The notes under the pieces are model-generated. The model had not been told where the DNA came from. It was given only the letters and a program-made list of their open reading frames with translations, and did no database searches. A DNA stretch of 64,000 nucleotides, taken from positions 1 through 64,000 of the forward strand of contig NZ_MLAL01000036.1 in the NCBI RefSeq assembly GCF_001875665.1, in the 5' to 3' direction. The stretch is from Corynebacterium sp. NML130628. GTDB taxonomy: Bacteria; Actinomycetota; Actinomycetes; Mycobacteriales; Mycobacteriaceae. Shown here piece after piece: positions 8,670 to 21,241 of the stretch. Position 1 is the first letter of the stretch; each line of letters starts with the position of its first letter. The translations under genes and the position numbers were made by a program.

Positions 8670-9349
8670 CTCGCATCACCGATCATCGGCCACGACGTCG
8701 TGAGATTGGAAACATCCCGCCCCTTTGCCTCGAAGAACTCCCGCAGTTCTGTTTGGAGCTTATAGTATTCAACCGCTTGAAATTCCATGAGATCGTCCGT
8801 GCTCATTTGCGCGAGCTCAGGGTATGTTGAGCGCACTTGTTTCCAGGCGAGACGCGCAGCGGCTGTTGCATCCGCCGTGGCATCGTGCGCGTTGTCGAGC
8901 TTGACTCCGTACAGCTCACAGAGCGCACCGAGGTTGCGCTTGCCTTTTCTGTATCGATCTTTCGTCCTGTCGATGACGAGGGGGTCAAACACGGGACCGG
9001 TCACTGTGAAGTCGCCGGTCAGCTGCCGAAGGACAGAAAGGTCGTAAGGAGCGTTGAAGACGATCAGGGTGAGGCCGTCGTCCCAACCGCGCTTAATCAT
9101 GTCGACTATTTCCTGCAGGACCTCGTCGTGCGGGCGGCCGTGCTCCTTTGCGTATTCTGTTGTGATCCCATGGACCGCAGTGGCCTCTGCGGGGATCTCA
9201 ACTCCGGGATCGGCGAGGGCCTCGTGCGCGTTGGCCTGAGCACCGTCGATGGTGACAAGCGCGGACGTCACAATGCGCGCAGTGCGCGGGTTGACAGAGG
9301 TTGTCTCGAGGTCGAAAGACATCATGCGGGATGCGTCGAAGAAAGCCAT
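8666..9349 (-). CDS. DEDDh 3'-5' exonuclease (DnaQ/RNase T-like)
   Basis: A 227-residue exonuclease domain. Motif ExoI is MMSFDLETTSVNPRTARIV (Asp/Glu metal ligands), ExoII is VFNAPYDLSVL, and ExoIII is NAHDATADATAAARL with the catalytic His. No extra domain, so not the full polymerase III epsilon. Start chosen at 9349 because a TAAGGT -10 box ends 7 bases upstream (leaderless); the ATG at 9355 lies 1 base from that box. It ends in a 4-base convergent overlap with the MetE-like gene. Confidence 0.85.
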   Translation of the reverse strand: MAFFDASRMMSFDLETTSVNPRTARIVTSALVTIDGAQANAHEALADPGVEIPAEATAVHGITTEYAKEHGRPHDEVLQEIVDMIKRGWDDGLTLIVFNAPYDLSVLRQLTGDFTVTGPVFDPLVIDRTKDRYRKGKRNLGALCELYGVKLDNAHDATADATAAARLAWKQVRSTYPELAQMSTDDLMEFQAVEYYKLQTELREFFEAKGRDVSNLTTSWPMIGDAS

Positions 9350-9366
9350 GCTCATTACCTTACTAA

Positions 9367-12110
<2,744 letters not shown>

Positions 12111-12248
12111 AGGCTCTTTTATAGCATCGTCGATCGCCTAAATGCTGTAAATTGCATGAATATATGCATCCAATCGTAAAAATGTATTGAAAAGGTTGCG
12201 CTTCGGTGCGTGGTGTTGCCTAGTGCGGTGTGGTTTCTAGGGATAACG

Positions 12249-12254
12249 TAGAAT
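12249..12254 (+). promoter_or_regulatory. -10 box of gatC-gatA
   Basis: TAGAAT matches the actinobacterial -10 consensus and would start transcription near 12261, about 40 bases before gatC. The rest of the 190-base space from 12111 shows no gene. Confidence 0.4.
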
Positions 12255-12299
12255 GAACACGTTTTAGTGGCTAACCTACGGTAAAGATTGGACTTCACA

Positions 12300-12599
12300 T
12301 TGGCTGAGATTTCACGCGATGAGGTCTCCCGCATCGCACGCCTTGCGCGGATTGCGTTGCAGGAGGATGAGCTTGACCAGATCGCCGAGCAGCTCGACAC
12401 CATTGTTGACGCTGTTTCGAAGGTGCAACAGGTCGACACTGATGGGGTAGAGCCGATGAGCCACCCCCATTCGATTGACGCTGGCATGAGGCCGGACGTC
12501 GAAAAGAAGACGTTGACGCAGGAGCAGGCACTTGACCAGGCCCCAGAGGTTGATGAAGAGCGCTTTGTAGTTCCGCAGATTCTTGGAGAAAGTGAGTAA
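12300..12599 (+). CDS. gatC: Asp/Glu-tRNA(Asn/Gln) amidotransferase subunit C
   Basis: The small stabilising subunit of GatCAB, which amidates Glu-tRNA(Gln) (and, where needed, Asp-tRNA(Asn)). It has the expected size (99 residues), the family start [18 protein letters not shown], and the central [13 protein letters not shown] segment. The start is a TTG; TTG 12300 fits the family length, and an in-frame TTG at 12288 is an alternative. It is followed by gatA after 2 bases. Confidence 0.93.
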   Translation: MAEISRDEVSRIARLARIALQEDELDQIAEQLDTIVDAVSKVQQVDTDGVEPMSHPHSIDAGMRPDVEKKTLTQEQALDQAPEVDEERFVVPQILGESE

Positions 12600-12601
12600 G
12601 C

Positions 12602-14083
12602 ATGACTGAGTACACGCTTCCAACTGAAGGCATTGTTTCACTCCCGGCTCACGTGCTTGCCCAGAAGATTCAGTCCGGCGAATTGACGTCGCGCGAGGTT
12701 ACCCAGGCATTCCTGGACCGTATTGCTGAGACCGACGAGAAGCTCGGAGCGTTCCTCCATGTTGGTGCTGAGGAGGCGCTCGCTGCGGCCGACGCGGTTG
12801 ACGCCCAGGTGGCTGCGGGTGAGCCTCCAGCTTCGAAGCTTGCTGGTGTGCCACTGGCGCTGAAAGACCTGTTGGTGACCACCGACGCTCCAACTACCGC
12901 GGCATCGAAGATGCTGGAGGGCTACCGCAGCCCATACGACGCGACTGTTGTACGCAAGCTGCGCGAAGCCGGGATCCCGATTTTGGGCAAGACAAACCTC
13001 GATGAGTTTGCAATGGGCTCTTCTACTGAGAACTCTGCGTACCAGGTCACCCGCAACCCGCACGACCTTGAGCGCGTTCCGGGCGGTTCCGGTGGCGGTA
13101 CCGCTGCTGCGCTTGCATCTGGTCAGGCGCCATTGGGTATCGGTACGGACACCGGCGGCTCCATCCGTCAGCCTGCTTCGTTGACGGGAACAGTCGGCGT
13201 GAAGCCCACCTATGGTGGTGTTTCTCGCTATGGTGTGATTGCCTGTGCATCCTCGCTGGATCAGGTAGGGCCGTGTGCGAACAATGTTCTCGATACCGCC
13301 TTGCTGCATGAGATTATCGGTGGTCACGATGAGTTTGACGCCACGAGTGTTGATACTCCGGTGCAGGAGCTCGCAGCAGCCGCCGAGCAGGGGGCTTCAG
13401 GGGATCTTTCTGGTGTGAAGATTGGACGCGTGAAGCAGTTCTCGCGCCCGGGCACGCAGGCAGGGGTTACCGAGCGTATCGACGCAGCGTTCTCGCAGTT
13501 TGAGCGCCAGGGTGCAGAGATCGTGGAGGTTGACTGCCCAAGCTTCGACGATGTTATGGGGGCGTACTACATCATTCAGATGTCGGAGGTCTCGTCGAAC
13601 CTTGCGCGTTTCGACGGCATGCGTTACGGCCTCCGTACGGGCGATGATGGGAAGCACTCTGCAGAGGAAGTGATGGCGTCGTCGCGCGGTGATGGCTTTG
13701 GCCCTGAAGTCAAGCGTCGCATCATTCTCGGTACGTATGCTTTGTCTGTCGGCTACTACGACGCGTATTACCTGCAGGCGCAGCGTGTTCGCACGCTGAT
13801 TGCGCAGGACCTTCGTCGAGCGTTTGAGAAGGTCGATGTAATCGCCGGTCCGGCAGTGCCTCAGACAGCCTTTAAGATCGGGGAGAAGGTCGACGACCCG
13901 TTGGCGATGTACAACTTTGATCTTTTCACCCTGCCGCTGAACTTGGCGGGTCTGCCTGGCATGAGCGTTCCTGCTGGAATTGCGGACGATACCGGTTTGC
14001 CGGTTGGTTTGCAGCTCATTGCGCCTGCGTTTGAGGATGAGCGCTTGTACCGCGTTGGTGCGGCTTTTGAAGCTGGGCGCTAA
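12602..14083 (+). CDS. gatA: Asp/Glu-tRNA(Asn/Gln) amidotransferase subunit A
   Basis: The glutaminase subunit of GatCAB. An amidase-signature enzyme of 493 residues with the Ser-cisSer-Lys triad: Lys in PLALKDLL, and the serines in the [14 protein letters not shown] and [12 protein letters not shown] stretches. Ammonia released here is channelled to GatB. It forms an operon with gatC; gatB lies 2.3 kb downstream behind its own promoter. Confidence 0.96.
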   Translation: MTEYTLPTEGIVSLPAHVLAQKIQSGELTSREVTQAFLDRIAETDEKLGAFLHVGAEEALAAADAVDAQVAAGEPPASKLAGVPLALKDLLVTTDAPTTAASKMLEGYRSPYDATVVRKLREAGIPILGKTNLDEFAMGSSTENSAYQVTRNPHDLERVPGGSGGGTAAALASGQAPLGIGTDTGGSIRQPASLTGTVGVKPTYGGVSRYGVIACASSLDQVGPCANNVLDTALLHEIIGGHDEFDATSVDTPVQELAAAAEQGASGDLSGVKIGRVKQFSRPGTQAGVTERIDAAFSQFERQGAEIVEVDCPSFDDVMGAYYIIQMSEVSSNLARFDGMRYGLRTGDDGKHSAEEVMASSRGDGFGPEVKRRIILGTYALSVGYYDAYYLQAQRVRTLIAQDLRRAFEKVDVIAGPAVPQTAFKIGEKVDDPLAMYNFDLFTLPLNLAGLPGMSVPAGIADDTGLPVGLQLIAPAFEDERLYRVGAAFEAGR

Positions 14084-14099
14084 GTCCATAAATCTGTTG

Positions 14100-14130
14100 A
14101 ACCCCGGGGTCTCATACCGCGGGGTTTCTT
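14100..14130 (+). terminator. Terminator downstream of gatA
   Basis: AACCCCG at 14100-14106 pairs with CGGGGTT at 14120-14126 and is followed by a T-rich TTCTTCATTTTG. Confidence 0.65.
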
Positions 14131-14259
14131 CATTTTGATAACACCTTAGTGGCTGTATTGGGCAAACTATGCCGAAATGAGAGCATCAATTTATTGGTTG
14201 TGACCTGCGTATATTGAATTTTTGGACAGCACGACTAAGCCCTTTTGCCTTTAAAGCGC

Positions 14260-14265
14260 TAGGGT
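14260..14265 (+). promoter_or_regulatory. -10 box of pfkA
   Basis: TAGGGT lies exactly 7 bases before the ATG at 14273, indicating leaderless transcription and favouring this ATG over the GTG two codons upstream. Confidence 0.45.
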
Positions 14266-14272
14266 TGTGTGT

Positions 14273-15304
14273 ATGCGACTTGCCACTCTTACCTCCGGCG
14301 GCGACTGCCCAGGGCTGAACGCCGTCATTCGCGGAATCGTTCGAACTGCCAGCGCGGAATATGGCTCGACAGTTGTCGGGTACCTCGATGGCTGGGTCGG
14401 ACTGATGGAAGACCGCAGGATTGACCTTTACGACGACGCCTTTATCGACTCGATTTTGCTGCGTGGCGGCACAATCTTGGGCACTGGTCGTCTCCACCCC
14501 GACAAATTTAAGGCTGGGATTGACACCATTAAGGCCAACATGGAAGATGCCGGCGTCGACGCGCTGATCGCCATCGGTGGCGAAGGCACGCTCAAGGGAG
14601 CGAAGTGGCTGTCCGACAACGGTATTCCAGTCGTCGGTGTGCCTAAGACGATTGATAACGACGTTGCCGCGACTGACTACACGTTCGGCTTTGATACTGC
14701 TGTTTCGGTCGCCACCGACGCGATTGACCGCCTCCACACCACTGCAGAATCGCACAACCGCATCCTGATTGTTGAAGTGATGGGGCGCCATGTGGGCTGG
14801 ATTGCACTCCACGCAGGCATGGCGGGTGGTGCACACTACACAGTCATTCCTGAAGACCCGTTTGATATCGCTGATATCTGCAAGGCGATGGAGCGTCGCT
14901 TCCAGATGGGTGAAAAGTACGGCATTATTGTCGTCGCTGAAGGTGCAATCCCGAAGGAAGGCACGATGGATGCCGGCCTCGGCGAGGAAGACGAGTTTGG
15001 CCACAAGACGTTTAACGGGATGGGCCAGATTATCGCCGACGAGATCAAGCGTCGCCTTGGCTATGATGTCCGCACCACGGTGCTCGGTCACATCCAGCGT
15101 GGTGGTACCCCGACGGCATATGACCGGGTGCTCGCTACTCGCTACGGTGTACATGCGGCACGTGCTGCTCACGAGGGACACTTTGATTCATGCGTTGCGC
15201 TCCATGGCGAAGATATCGACTTGGTCCCGCTTGGATCAGCGGTAGCGCAGCTGAAGACCGTGCCGGGACACCGCTATAAGACTGCGCGCAGCATGTTTGG
15301 ATAA
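14273..15304 (+). CDS. pfkA: 6-phosphofructokinase
   Basis: A glycolytic kinase converting fructose 6-phosphate to the 1,6-bisphosphate. The N-terminus has [16 protein letters not shown] (phosphate-binding loop), then [21 protein letters not shown], and the catalytic [22 protein letters not shown] with the Asp base. [15 protein letters not shown] and [15 protein letters not shown] contact the substrate. The residue after the first GG is D and the second motif is GGEGT, the pattern usually linked to actinobacterial PFKs, some of which use PPi; the donor cannot be settled from sequence alone. Confidence 0.93.
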   Translation: MRLATLTSGGDCPGLNAVIRGIVRTASAEYGSTVVGYLDGWVGLMEDRRIDLYDDAFIDSILLRGGTILGTGRLHPDKFKAGIDTIKANMEDAGVDALIAIGGEGTLKGAKWLSDNGIPVVGVPKTIDNDVAATDYTFGFDTAVSVATDAIDRLHTTAESHNRILIVEVMGRHVGWIALHAGMAGGAHYTVIPEDPFDIADICKAMERRFQMGEKYGIIVVAEGAIPKEGTMDAGLGEEDEFGHKTFNGMGQIIADEIKRRLGYDVRTTVLGHIQRGGTPTAYDRVLATRYGVHAARAAHEGHFDSCVALHGEDIDLVPLGSAVAQLKTVPGHRYKTARSMFG

Positions 15305-15319
15305 ATTTGTTTTGTTGAT

Positions 15320-15375
15320 GGCGCCCGGCTAGTGCAAAAAGATTTTGCGCAAACTAGCACGGGCGCCTCCTTTTT
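15320..15375 (+). terminator. Strong terminator after pfkA
   Basis: GGCGCCCG plus GCTAGT on the left pairs with ACTAGC plus CGGGCGCC on the right, around an A-rich centre, followed by TCCTTTTT. Confidence 0.75.
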
Positions 15376-15380
15376 GCGTC

Positions 15381-15386
15381 TATAGT
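15381..15386 (+). promoter_or_regulatory. -10 box of the BASS transporter gene
   Basis: TATAGT is 7 bases upstream of the ATG at 15394, a leaderless configuration. Confidence 0.45.
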
Positions 15387-15393
15387 GCTACCT

Positions 15394-16398
15394 ATGAGCG
15401 TTTCGGTAGGTGAGAAAGTAAAACCGTCTAGCGGGAATAGCCAGGAACGTGCGGCATACCTCGCGACACTAGGCTTCCCTGTATTGGTCTTGATTGGATT
15501 TGCACTTGGTGCCGCTGCCCCAGGCATTGTTGCTCCGATTTCGGGGTGGACCACGTGGCTTCTGGGCATCGCCATGTTCGGAATGGGGCTGACGTTGCGC
15601 CCAGTAGATTTCCGCCTAGTGTTCTCGCGTCCGCTCCCAGTGTTGATCGGCGTAGTTGCGCAGTTCGTCATCATGCCGGCGATCGCGGTTGCTATTACCG
15701 CGGTGCTCGGGCTGCCGTCGGAAATCGCGGCGGGAGTAATCCTTGTGGGCTGTGCCCCCGGTGGCACCTCCTCGAATGTGGTGAGCTACCTCTCCCGCGG
15801 TGACGTTGCCCTGTCGGTGACCATGACGTCCGTCTCGACGCTGTTGGCGCCAATCATGACTCCGCTGCTGACACTTTGGTTTGCAGGCCAGCACATGCCG
15901 GTAAGTGCGGCAGCAATGGCCCTCTCGATCGTCAAGATGGTGATCGTGCCGATCGTGCTGGGGCTTGTTGTACGCCTTGTGTTGCCACAGCTTGTCGACG
16001 CCATCTTGCCTGCCCTGCCGTGGGTGTCCGTTATAGCAATTTCGATGATCGTGGCGATTGTGGTGCAGGGATCGCGTGAGAAACTCGCCGAGGCCGGTCT
16101 GTTGGTCTTACTGTGCGTGGCACTCCACAACATTCTGGGGTACTTGCTCGGCTACCTCACTGGAAAGGTGACGCGTCAGCCGGAGACGGCCGCGCGAACG
16201 ATGGCTGTCGAAGTCGGCATGCAGAATTCTGGTCTGGCAGCGACGCTTGCGGCTCAGTACATGAATCCAGTTGCTGCGTTGCCTGCGGCAGTCTTTTCTG
16301 TGTGGCATAACCTCTCCGGCGCGGTGTTTGCATTCATCTGTCGCTCGGTAGACCAGCGGAAACGTGCTATTGGCGCGCCAAGCGACACGGAAAACTAA
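15394..16398 (+). CDS. Bile acid:sodium symporter (BASS) family transporter
   Basis: A 334-residue membrane protein with about nine to ten helices. It carries the BASS hallmarks GMGLTLRPVDF early and CAPGGTSSNVVSYLSRGDVALSV in the middle, the discontinuous helix that binds Na+ and substrate, and a late TMAVEVGMQNSGLAATLA. Bacterial members move keto acids, pantoate or other organic anions; the substrate here is unknown. Monocistronic. Confidence 0.85.
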   Translation: MSVSVGEKVKPSSGNSQERAAYLATLGFPVLVLIGFALGAAAPGIVAPISGWTTWLLGIAMFGMGLTLRPVDFRLVFSRPLPVLIGVVAQFVIMPAIAVAITAVLGLPSEIAAGVILVGCAPGGTSSNVVSYLSRGDVALSVTMTSVSTLLAPIMTPLLTLWFAGQHMPVSAAAMALSIVKMVIVPIVLGLVVRLVLPQLVDAILPALPWVSVIAISMIVAIVVQGSREKLAEAGLLVLLCVALHNILGYLLGYLTGKVTRQPETAARTMAVEVGMQNSGLAATLAAQYMNPVAALPAAVFSVWHNLSGAVFAFICRSVDQRKRAIGAPSDTEN

Positions 16399-16406
16399 GA
16401 GAGCAC

Positions 16407-16412
16407 TACACT
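16407..16412 (+). promoter_or_regulatory. -10 box of gatB
   Basis: TACACT ends 8 bases before the ATG at 16421; gatB therefore has its own, probably leaderless, promoter. Confidence 0.4.
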
Positions 16413-16420
16413 AGAGCACT

Positions 16421-17920
16421 ATGACTGCGTACGACCTGATGGATTACGACGAAGTACTGGAAAAATTCGACCCTGTTATGGGGTTGGAGGTACACGTTGA
16501 GTTAGCGACTGAGACCAAGATGTTCTCGACATCTTCAGCCCACTTCGGTGCGGCACCCAACACCAACGTCGACCCGGTGTCGCTCGGGTTGCCCGGTGCT
16601 TTGCCCGTCGTCAATGCGAAGGGTGTTGAGTGGGCGATCAAGATTGGCCTTGCGCTGAATTGCAAGATTGCGGAAAGTTCCCGCTTTGCGCGCAAGAACT
16701 ACTTCTACCCAGATCAGCCGAAGAATTACCAGATTTCGCAGTACGACGAGCCGATTGCATACGACGGATACCTTGACGTGCTGCTTGACGACGGCACTGA
16801 GTACCGCGTCGAGATCGAGCGCGCGCACATGGAAGAGGACACTGGCAAGCTGACGCACCTGGGGTCTGCTTCTGGCCGAATCACGGGTGCGACGGCGTCT
16901 CTTGTTGACTGCAACCGCGCGGGTGTCCCACTCATTGAGATCGTGACGAAGCCGATTATTGGAGCGGGGGAGCGTGCTCCTGAGGTCGCTCGTGCGTATG
17001 TTGGAGCACTTCGAGAGTTGGTAAAGGCGCTCGGCGTTTCTGATGCGCGTATGGACCAGGGCTCTATGCGTTGCGACGCCAACGTCTCGCTCCGACCGAT
17101 TGGACAAGAGAAGTTCGGGACCCGCACGGAGACAAAGAACATTAACTCGCTGAAATCGGTCGAGCAGGCTGTACGCTTCGAAATGATGCGTCAGGCACAA
17201 GCTCTTGTCAACGGTGAGGAGATTGTTCAAGAGACCCGCCACTACCAGGAGAAAGACGGCTCTACGTCGAAGGGGCGTCCAAAAGAAGAGGCATCCGAGT
17301 ACCGTTACTTCAATGACCCTGATTTGCCTCCGGTGATTGCGAAGCCTGAATGGGTCGAGGAGATCCGCAAGACGCTACCGGAGCTTCCGTGGGTGCGCCG
17401 TGCTCGTATCCAGGAGGAGTGGCAGCTGCCTGAGAAGGAGTTCCGCGACTTGGTCAACGCTGGCGCGTTGGATTTGGTCGTCGACACCGTCGAGGAAGGC
17501 ACTACTCCTGACGAGGCGCGCGCTTGGTGGGTGTCGTACATCCAGAGTAAGGCGAATGAGCTTGGCAAGGACCTCGACGCCGTTGGCGTTACGCCGAAGG
17601 ATGTTGCCCGCGTGGTGGCGCTGGTGAAGGAAGGCAAGCTGACCACGAAGCTCGGCCGCCAGGCCATCGACGGCGTGATCGCGGGTGAAGGCCACGTTGA
17701 CGAGGTTGTTGCAGCTCGTGGCCTCGAGGTTGTGCGTGATGACGGCGCAATCGAGAAGGCTGTCGATGACGCATTGGCTGCGAACCCAGACATCGTCGAG
17801 AAGTACCGTGCCGGCAACAAGAAGGTCACCGGCGCGATTGTCGGTGCCGTCATGAAGGCGACGCAGGGCAAAGCAGACCCTGGCCAGGTGAACAAGCTGA
17901 TTGCGCAGAAGCTGTCCTAA
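16421..17920 (+). CDS. gatB: Asp/Glu-tRNA(Asn/Gln) amidotransferase subunit B
   Basis: The kinase/tRNA-binding subunit of GatCAB, 499 residues. The N-terminal catalytic cradle has [18 protein letters not shown], the family block [11 protein letters not shown], and [33 protein letters not shown] and [12 protein letters not shown] follow. The C-terminal helical and YqeY-like tail (res 340-499) contacts tRNA. It is separated from gatCA by pfkA and the BASS gene. Confidence 0.96.
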   Translation: MTAYDLMDYDEVLEKFDPVMGLEVHVELATETKMFSTSSAHFGAAPNTNVDPVSLGLPGALPVVNAKGVEWAIKIGLALNCKIAESSRFARKNYFYPDQPKNYQISQYDEPIAYDGYLDVLLDDGTEYRVEIERAHMEEDTGKLTHLGSASGRITGATASLVDCNRAGVPLIEIVTKPIIGAGERAPEVARAYVGALRELVKALGVSDARMDQGSMRCDANVSLRPIGQEKFGTRTETKNINSLKSVEQAVRFEMMRQAQALVNGEEIVQETRHYQEKDGSTSKGRPKEEASEYRYFNDPDLPPVIAKPEWVEEIRKTLPELPWVRRARIQEEWQLPEKEFRDLVNAGALDLVVDTVEEGTTPDEARAWWVSYIQSKANELGKDLDAVGVTPKDVARVVALVKEGKLTTKLGRQAIDGVIAGEGHVDEVVAARGLEVVRDDGAIEKAVDDALAANPDIVEKYRAGNKKVTGAIVGAVMKATQGKADPGQVNKLIAQKLS

Positions 17921-17936
17921 GTCTTCGCGCTACGAG

Positions 17937-17975
17937 GCAGCCCCCACACCGGTTCAAAAACGGCGTGGGGGCTGC
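17937..17975. terminator. Terminator between gatB and the convergent YkvI gene
   Basis: GCAGCCCCCACACCG (17937-17951) pairs with CGGCGTGGGGGCTGC (17961-17975), with one mismatch near the loop. It likely serves gatB and, on the other strand, the convergent gene. Confidence 0.7.
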
Positions 17976-17999
17976 TTCGTGCGTTGGAATGAGTCGCGG

Positions 18000-19433
18000 T
18001 TACTTGTTCTTCGATGCTTTTTCGACGTCCTCGTCGGTTACAGCCGGGAACGTGCCTGTCTCGTACATTTCGGAATAGGCTTCCCAGTCGATCGGGTCGT
18101 CGTGGGAGTCGCCGTCGCCGGGGGCTCCTTCGTACTCATCGGACTCTGGATTCAGCGCTGGGGCGTCTTCGAGCGAAAACTCGTTTTCTGGGTCTGCGTG
18201 CAGGTCAGCAGCGACCTCCTCTTGTACGGACTGCCACAGGTGCGTGTCGCCGACGTGCGACTCGGTGACCAAGCCTTCGACCTCCTCGCGCTCCTTGTCG
18301 GTCAGTTCGCTTTCTGTGGGGTCGAGGGCGGTTTCCGCGAGCTCTGCGAGGCGTTCGCGACGCTTCGTTTCGGCTGCGATGCGGCCGCGGTCCTTGAACC
18401 AGGAAATAATCATCACCGCGGACAGCACGAGACCGAGGTAGCCGACGACAGGGTAGACCCAGCCTACAAGTGCGGAGAAACCGATGAACGAGAGGGCGAA
18501 TCCGATCCCGACTACCGAGAAGTAGATGACGCGGAATTTCTCTGGACGGCCTGCTGACAGGCGACGTGCCATGGCGTAGAACATACCCACAGCGGTGTTA
18601 TAGATCATCAGGTAGATCAGCAGTGAAACCACAAAGCCCACTGCAGGATGCATGTTGTCGAACACCATGAGCAATGGGAAGTCAGCGCCGTACACGCCTT
18701 CCATATTCATGAAGATGATGAAGTTCAAAATGACAAGCAGTGCAGCAAAGATAAACCCGCCGAGGAGACCACCGATGCCAGCCTCGCGTGGATTGAGCTG
18801 TGAACCCGCAATCACGAGGATCATGGAGACCGCCATGATGATGCAGAGCGTTGCGTAGTTGACGGCAGAAAGAAGCCAGTTATTTCCTACACCTGTCGCA
18901 GTAGCGTTTTGCATCGAGAGCTCGTTGATGTGGCTGATGTTATCCGGCATGTTGACCAGCGTGATCATCAGTGCAGCAATCACCGCGACGATGAGGAACG
19001 GCGTGATGATGGAGATGACGTTCGTAAGTTTGTCGACGTCCAGGAAGCCCGATAGGAGTAGAAACACGGTCATGATGGCCGCGCCTACCCACGTAGGCAG
19101 GCCGAACTGCTGGTCGAGGTTCGATCCGGCACCAGCCACCATCACGAAACCGATAGCAAAGAGGGTAAACATCGTAGCGACGTCCATAAACTTTGACACA
19201 ATCGGTTTCGACACGTTGTTAAACACCGCGCTGTGATCGTCTGCGAGGTAGAAAGAACCGAGCTGGAAAAGCGTCGATCCAACGATCACGATGATGAGGC
19301 CTGCCAGAATCGAGCCGACCAGGCCCCAGTACCCGTAGGCGAGGAAGTACTGAATCACTTCTTGGCCGGATGCGAAGCCAGCTCCGACGAGCAGCCCCAC
19401 AAATGCGAGTGCTACTCGGATAGATTTACGCAT
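18000..19433 (-). CDS. YkvI-family membrane protein (APC-superfamily-like transporter) with acidic tail
   Basis: A 477-residue protein starting with basic MRKSIR and then VALAFVGLLVGAGFASGQEVIQYF, a substrate-loop-like segment typical of YkvI proteins and the APC fold. About ten to twelve helices cover residues 5-345. The last 130 residues are hydrophilic and strongly acidic (many Glu/Asp, e.g. SHDDPIDWEAYSEMYETG) and should be cytoplasmic, which is unusual for this family as I know it. The substrate is unknown. A TATATT sequence about 15 bases upstream of the ATG on the minus strand may be its -10 box. Confidence 0.75.
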   Translation of the reverse strand: MRKSIRVALAFVGLLVGAGFASGQEVIQYFLAYGYWGLVGSILAGLIIVIVGSTLFQLGSFYLADDHSAVFNNVSKPIVSKFMDVATMFTLFAIGFVMVAGAGSNLDQQFGLPTWVGAAIMTVFLLLSGFLDVDKLTNVISIITPFLIVAVIAALMITLVNMPDNISHINELSMQNATATGVGNNWLLSAVNYATLCIIMAVSMILVIAGSQLNPREAGIGGLLGGFIFAALLVILNFIIFMNMEGVYGADFPLLMVFDNMHPAVGFVVSLLIYLMIYNTAVGMFYAMARRLSAGRPEKFRVIYFSVVGIGFALSFIGFSALVGWVYPVVGYLGLVLSAVMIISWFKDRGRIAAETKRRERLAELAETALDPTESELTDKEREEVEGLVTESHVGDTHLWQSVQEEVAADLHADPENEFSLEDAPALNPESDEYEGAPGDGDSHDDPIDWEAYSEMYETGTFPAVTDEDVEKASKNK

Positions 19434-19781
19434 AAAAACATGTCCCTAGTGAAAATATAGAAGTCAGTAACAAATTTTTCGGTAGCTTCTTTTCGAACGC
19501 CACCGAACCGGGGTTGATGGTATCAAAGGCATTTGGCCAGCGCACGCTACAAAAGGGTCTTACTCGTATCGTTAATGGTATTCGACAGAGGGGCGTCAAG
19601 GCGCTTTCGCACGGCGAGTGGGTCCGCGCGTTTGCCGCCAAACCTCCAGGTTAGAGGGGGGAAGTTGATTCTAAATAAGGCGGAGCCTGCGTGGGGGCTG
19701 AACGTAATAATGTGCGCAGCGATAATGGCGCATAGCTTTTTGAAAGCGTTACGGAACTGTTACGTTCGGGCGAGTGAGTAC
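19434..19781. other. 348-bp intergenic region between two minus-strand genes
   Basis: It holds the promoter side of the YkvI-type gene (right next to 19434) and the 3' side of the MarR gene. No protein-coding pattern, RNA gene or riboswitch that I recognise was found. Near the MarR end there is a repeated CGTAAC pair within 19745-19765 and a short GCTTTTTGAAAGC hairpin, of unknown meaning. Confidence 0.4.
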
Positions 19782-20243
19782 CTAATGATTTGGTCCTGCT
19801 TTTGCAACGATCTTCTTCATGATGCGGTTGAGCTGATCCGCTTCTTCGGGCGTGATGGAGTCGAATACGAGTTCACGGAGCTTCTGGAGGTATCCAGGTG
19901 TGGACCGCACGATGAACTCGACCCCGTCTTGGGTAAGCGTTGCGATGTTGGTTCGGCGATCGGCAGAGTCCTGGCTTCGAACCACAAGGCCGCGGGTTTC
20001 AAGACGCGCGACGATGTGCGAAAGACGAGAAGCAGACATCTGTGTTGCCTTGGCGAGCTGACTCATTGTGATCTTCTGGTCGTCAGCCTGTGCGATCTCT
20101 ACCAGCGCAAGGTAGTCAGAAAGGTTCATGCTTTCATTGGCTTTCAGAGCCTCGTCGAGGCGGGCAGGGATCCACGAGATCATCGCCCACATGGTGAGCC
20201 AAATTTCAGTGTCGTGTTCATCAAGCCAACTGAATCGATGCAT
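19782..20243 (-). CDS. MarR-family transcriptional regulator
   Basis: A 153-residue winged-helix repressor/activator. The core is MNLSDYLALVEIAQADDQKITMSQLAKATQMSAS (recognition helix) followed by the wing VARLETRGLVVRSQDSADRRTNIATLTQDG, which contains the family's D-x-R-x-x motif. The C-terminal helix carries the dimer interface. Start set at ATG 20243; a GTG at 20267 would add eight residues. It is divergent from the DoxX gene, which is a candidate target by position only. Confidence 0.85.
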   Translation of the reverse strand: MHRFSWLDEHDTEIWLTMWAMISWIPARLDEALKANESMNLSDYLALVEIAQADDQKITMSQLAKATQMSASRLSHIVARLETRGLVVRSQDSADRRTNIATLTQDGVEFIVRSTPGYLQKLRELVFDSITPEEADQLNRIMKKIVAKAGPNH

Positions 20244-20396
20244 GTGTTGAGATGTTAGTGAATACAACAGATTTCAACCTAATTTTCCGTTGCTCATTGG
20301 TATGTGGGGTGTGCGGTGGAGGGGGAACTGTGTCTTGGAAGTCAAGAAGTTTTGTGGCGCGCCGGAGCACAGCCTTGGAATCATGCATATTTGTTC

Positions 20397-20402
20397 TAGA
20401 TT
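20397..20402 (+). promoter_or_regulatory. -10 box of the DoxX-family gene
   Basis: TAGATT lies 7 bases before the ATG at 20410, supporting that start over ATG 20383 and other upstream in-frame codons. Confidence 0.45.
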
Positions 20403-20409
20403 GCTAGGC

Positions 20410-21228
20410 ATGACTGATAAAAACTTGCGAGATGCTACGCCCGAGGATTTTGGTGGACTCGATGGCGTTCCCGAGTTTCAGGGATCAGCTGGAGGCGACT
20501 CCACGAAAGGGATCTACTCGATGACGGGGAAAGCTGCCCCGACCGAGGTGTTTCCGAATGCTGACGCTACCGGCGGATTCGATGCCGCTCCCGCGACTGA
20601 AACGGTAATCACTAACAACACGGTTGACCCGGTGCCGGCTACCTACGCGGAACCTGCTCTAGCAGCTGACTCCGAGCTGGAGGAAGCAAGCAAGGTGGAG
20701 CATGCAAAGCGCGGCACGCTTGACTTTGGTCTGCTGCTCCTACGCCTCACGGTGGGGCTGCTGCTTATATTGCAGTCGATCGCGGTGTTCTTCCGCCTCG
20801 GCAACTCTGCTGGAATCGGCGGTCTGGAATCCGAGTTTGCCGCACAAGGCTATGCGTTTACCGATGGGCTGGCCATTATCTTGCCGACGCTACAGCTCGC
20901 CGCAGGTGTGTTCCTGCTGCTTGGGCTGTTGACACCGGTGGCCGCGATGGTGGGGATCACTGTTACTGGCTTCGCAGTCCTGCACAGCATTGTTGTGGGC
21001 GGTATTGGTTTGAACGTGTTCGAGTGGGAGCCAGCCACGGTCTTGGCGGCAGTGCTGTTCGGTGTTGTGCTCGCGCTGCAGTTCACTGGCCCTGGTCTGT
21101 ACGGCGTCGACGCAACCCGATCGTGGGCGCGCCGACCATTAGCAAGCTCGTGGGCCTTTGCGATCCTTGGGTTGGCAGCAGCAGGTGCGCTGTGGTGGTT
21201 CGGCGCCGGGGTCAACCCGCTGGCCTAA
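20410..21228 (+). CDS. DoxX-family membrane protein with long N-terminal extension
   Basis: A 272-residue protein. The first 95 residues are hydrophilic, low-complexity and Ala/Thr/Glu-rich with no recognisable domain. The DoxX core follows: FGLLLLRLTVGLLLILQSIAVFF, ILPTLQLAAGVFLLLGLLTPVAAMVGI, then two more helices and a final C-terminal one (ILGLAAAGALWWFGAG). DoxX proteins are small four-helix membrane proteins linked to redox or thiol stress in mycobacteria; the role here is unknown. It converges with ilvD. Confidence 0.8.
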   Translation: MTDKNLRDATPEDFGGLDGVPEFQGSAGGDSTKGIYSMTGKAAPTEVFPNADATGGFDAAPATETVITNNTVDPVPATYAEPALAADSELEEASKVEHAKRGTLDFGLLLLRLTVGLLLILQSIAVFFRLGNSAGIGGLESEFAAQGYAFTDGLAIILPTLQLAAGVFLLLGLLTPVAAMVGITVTGFAVLHSIVVGGIGLNVFEWEPATVLAAVLFGVVLALQFTGPGLYGVDATRSWARRPLASSWAFAILGLAAAGALWWFGAGVNPLA

Positions 21229-21241
21229 CCACCACCCCTCG

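Noticed and set aside
12268..12282. GGCTAACCTAC before gatC as a DtxR iron box
   Set aside because: Only one half of the 19-bp palindrome is present and gatC-gatA is not an iron-regulated function. A similar half site near 6642 was dismissed for the same reason.
14186..15181. 331-codon open frame antisense to pfkA
   Set aside because: pfkA on the plus strand has complete catalytic motifs; the antisense frame has none.
19434..19781. Search for a riboswitch or T-box in the 348-base gap
   Set aside because: No recognisable conserved core, specifier loop or terminator/antiterminator pair was found.
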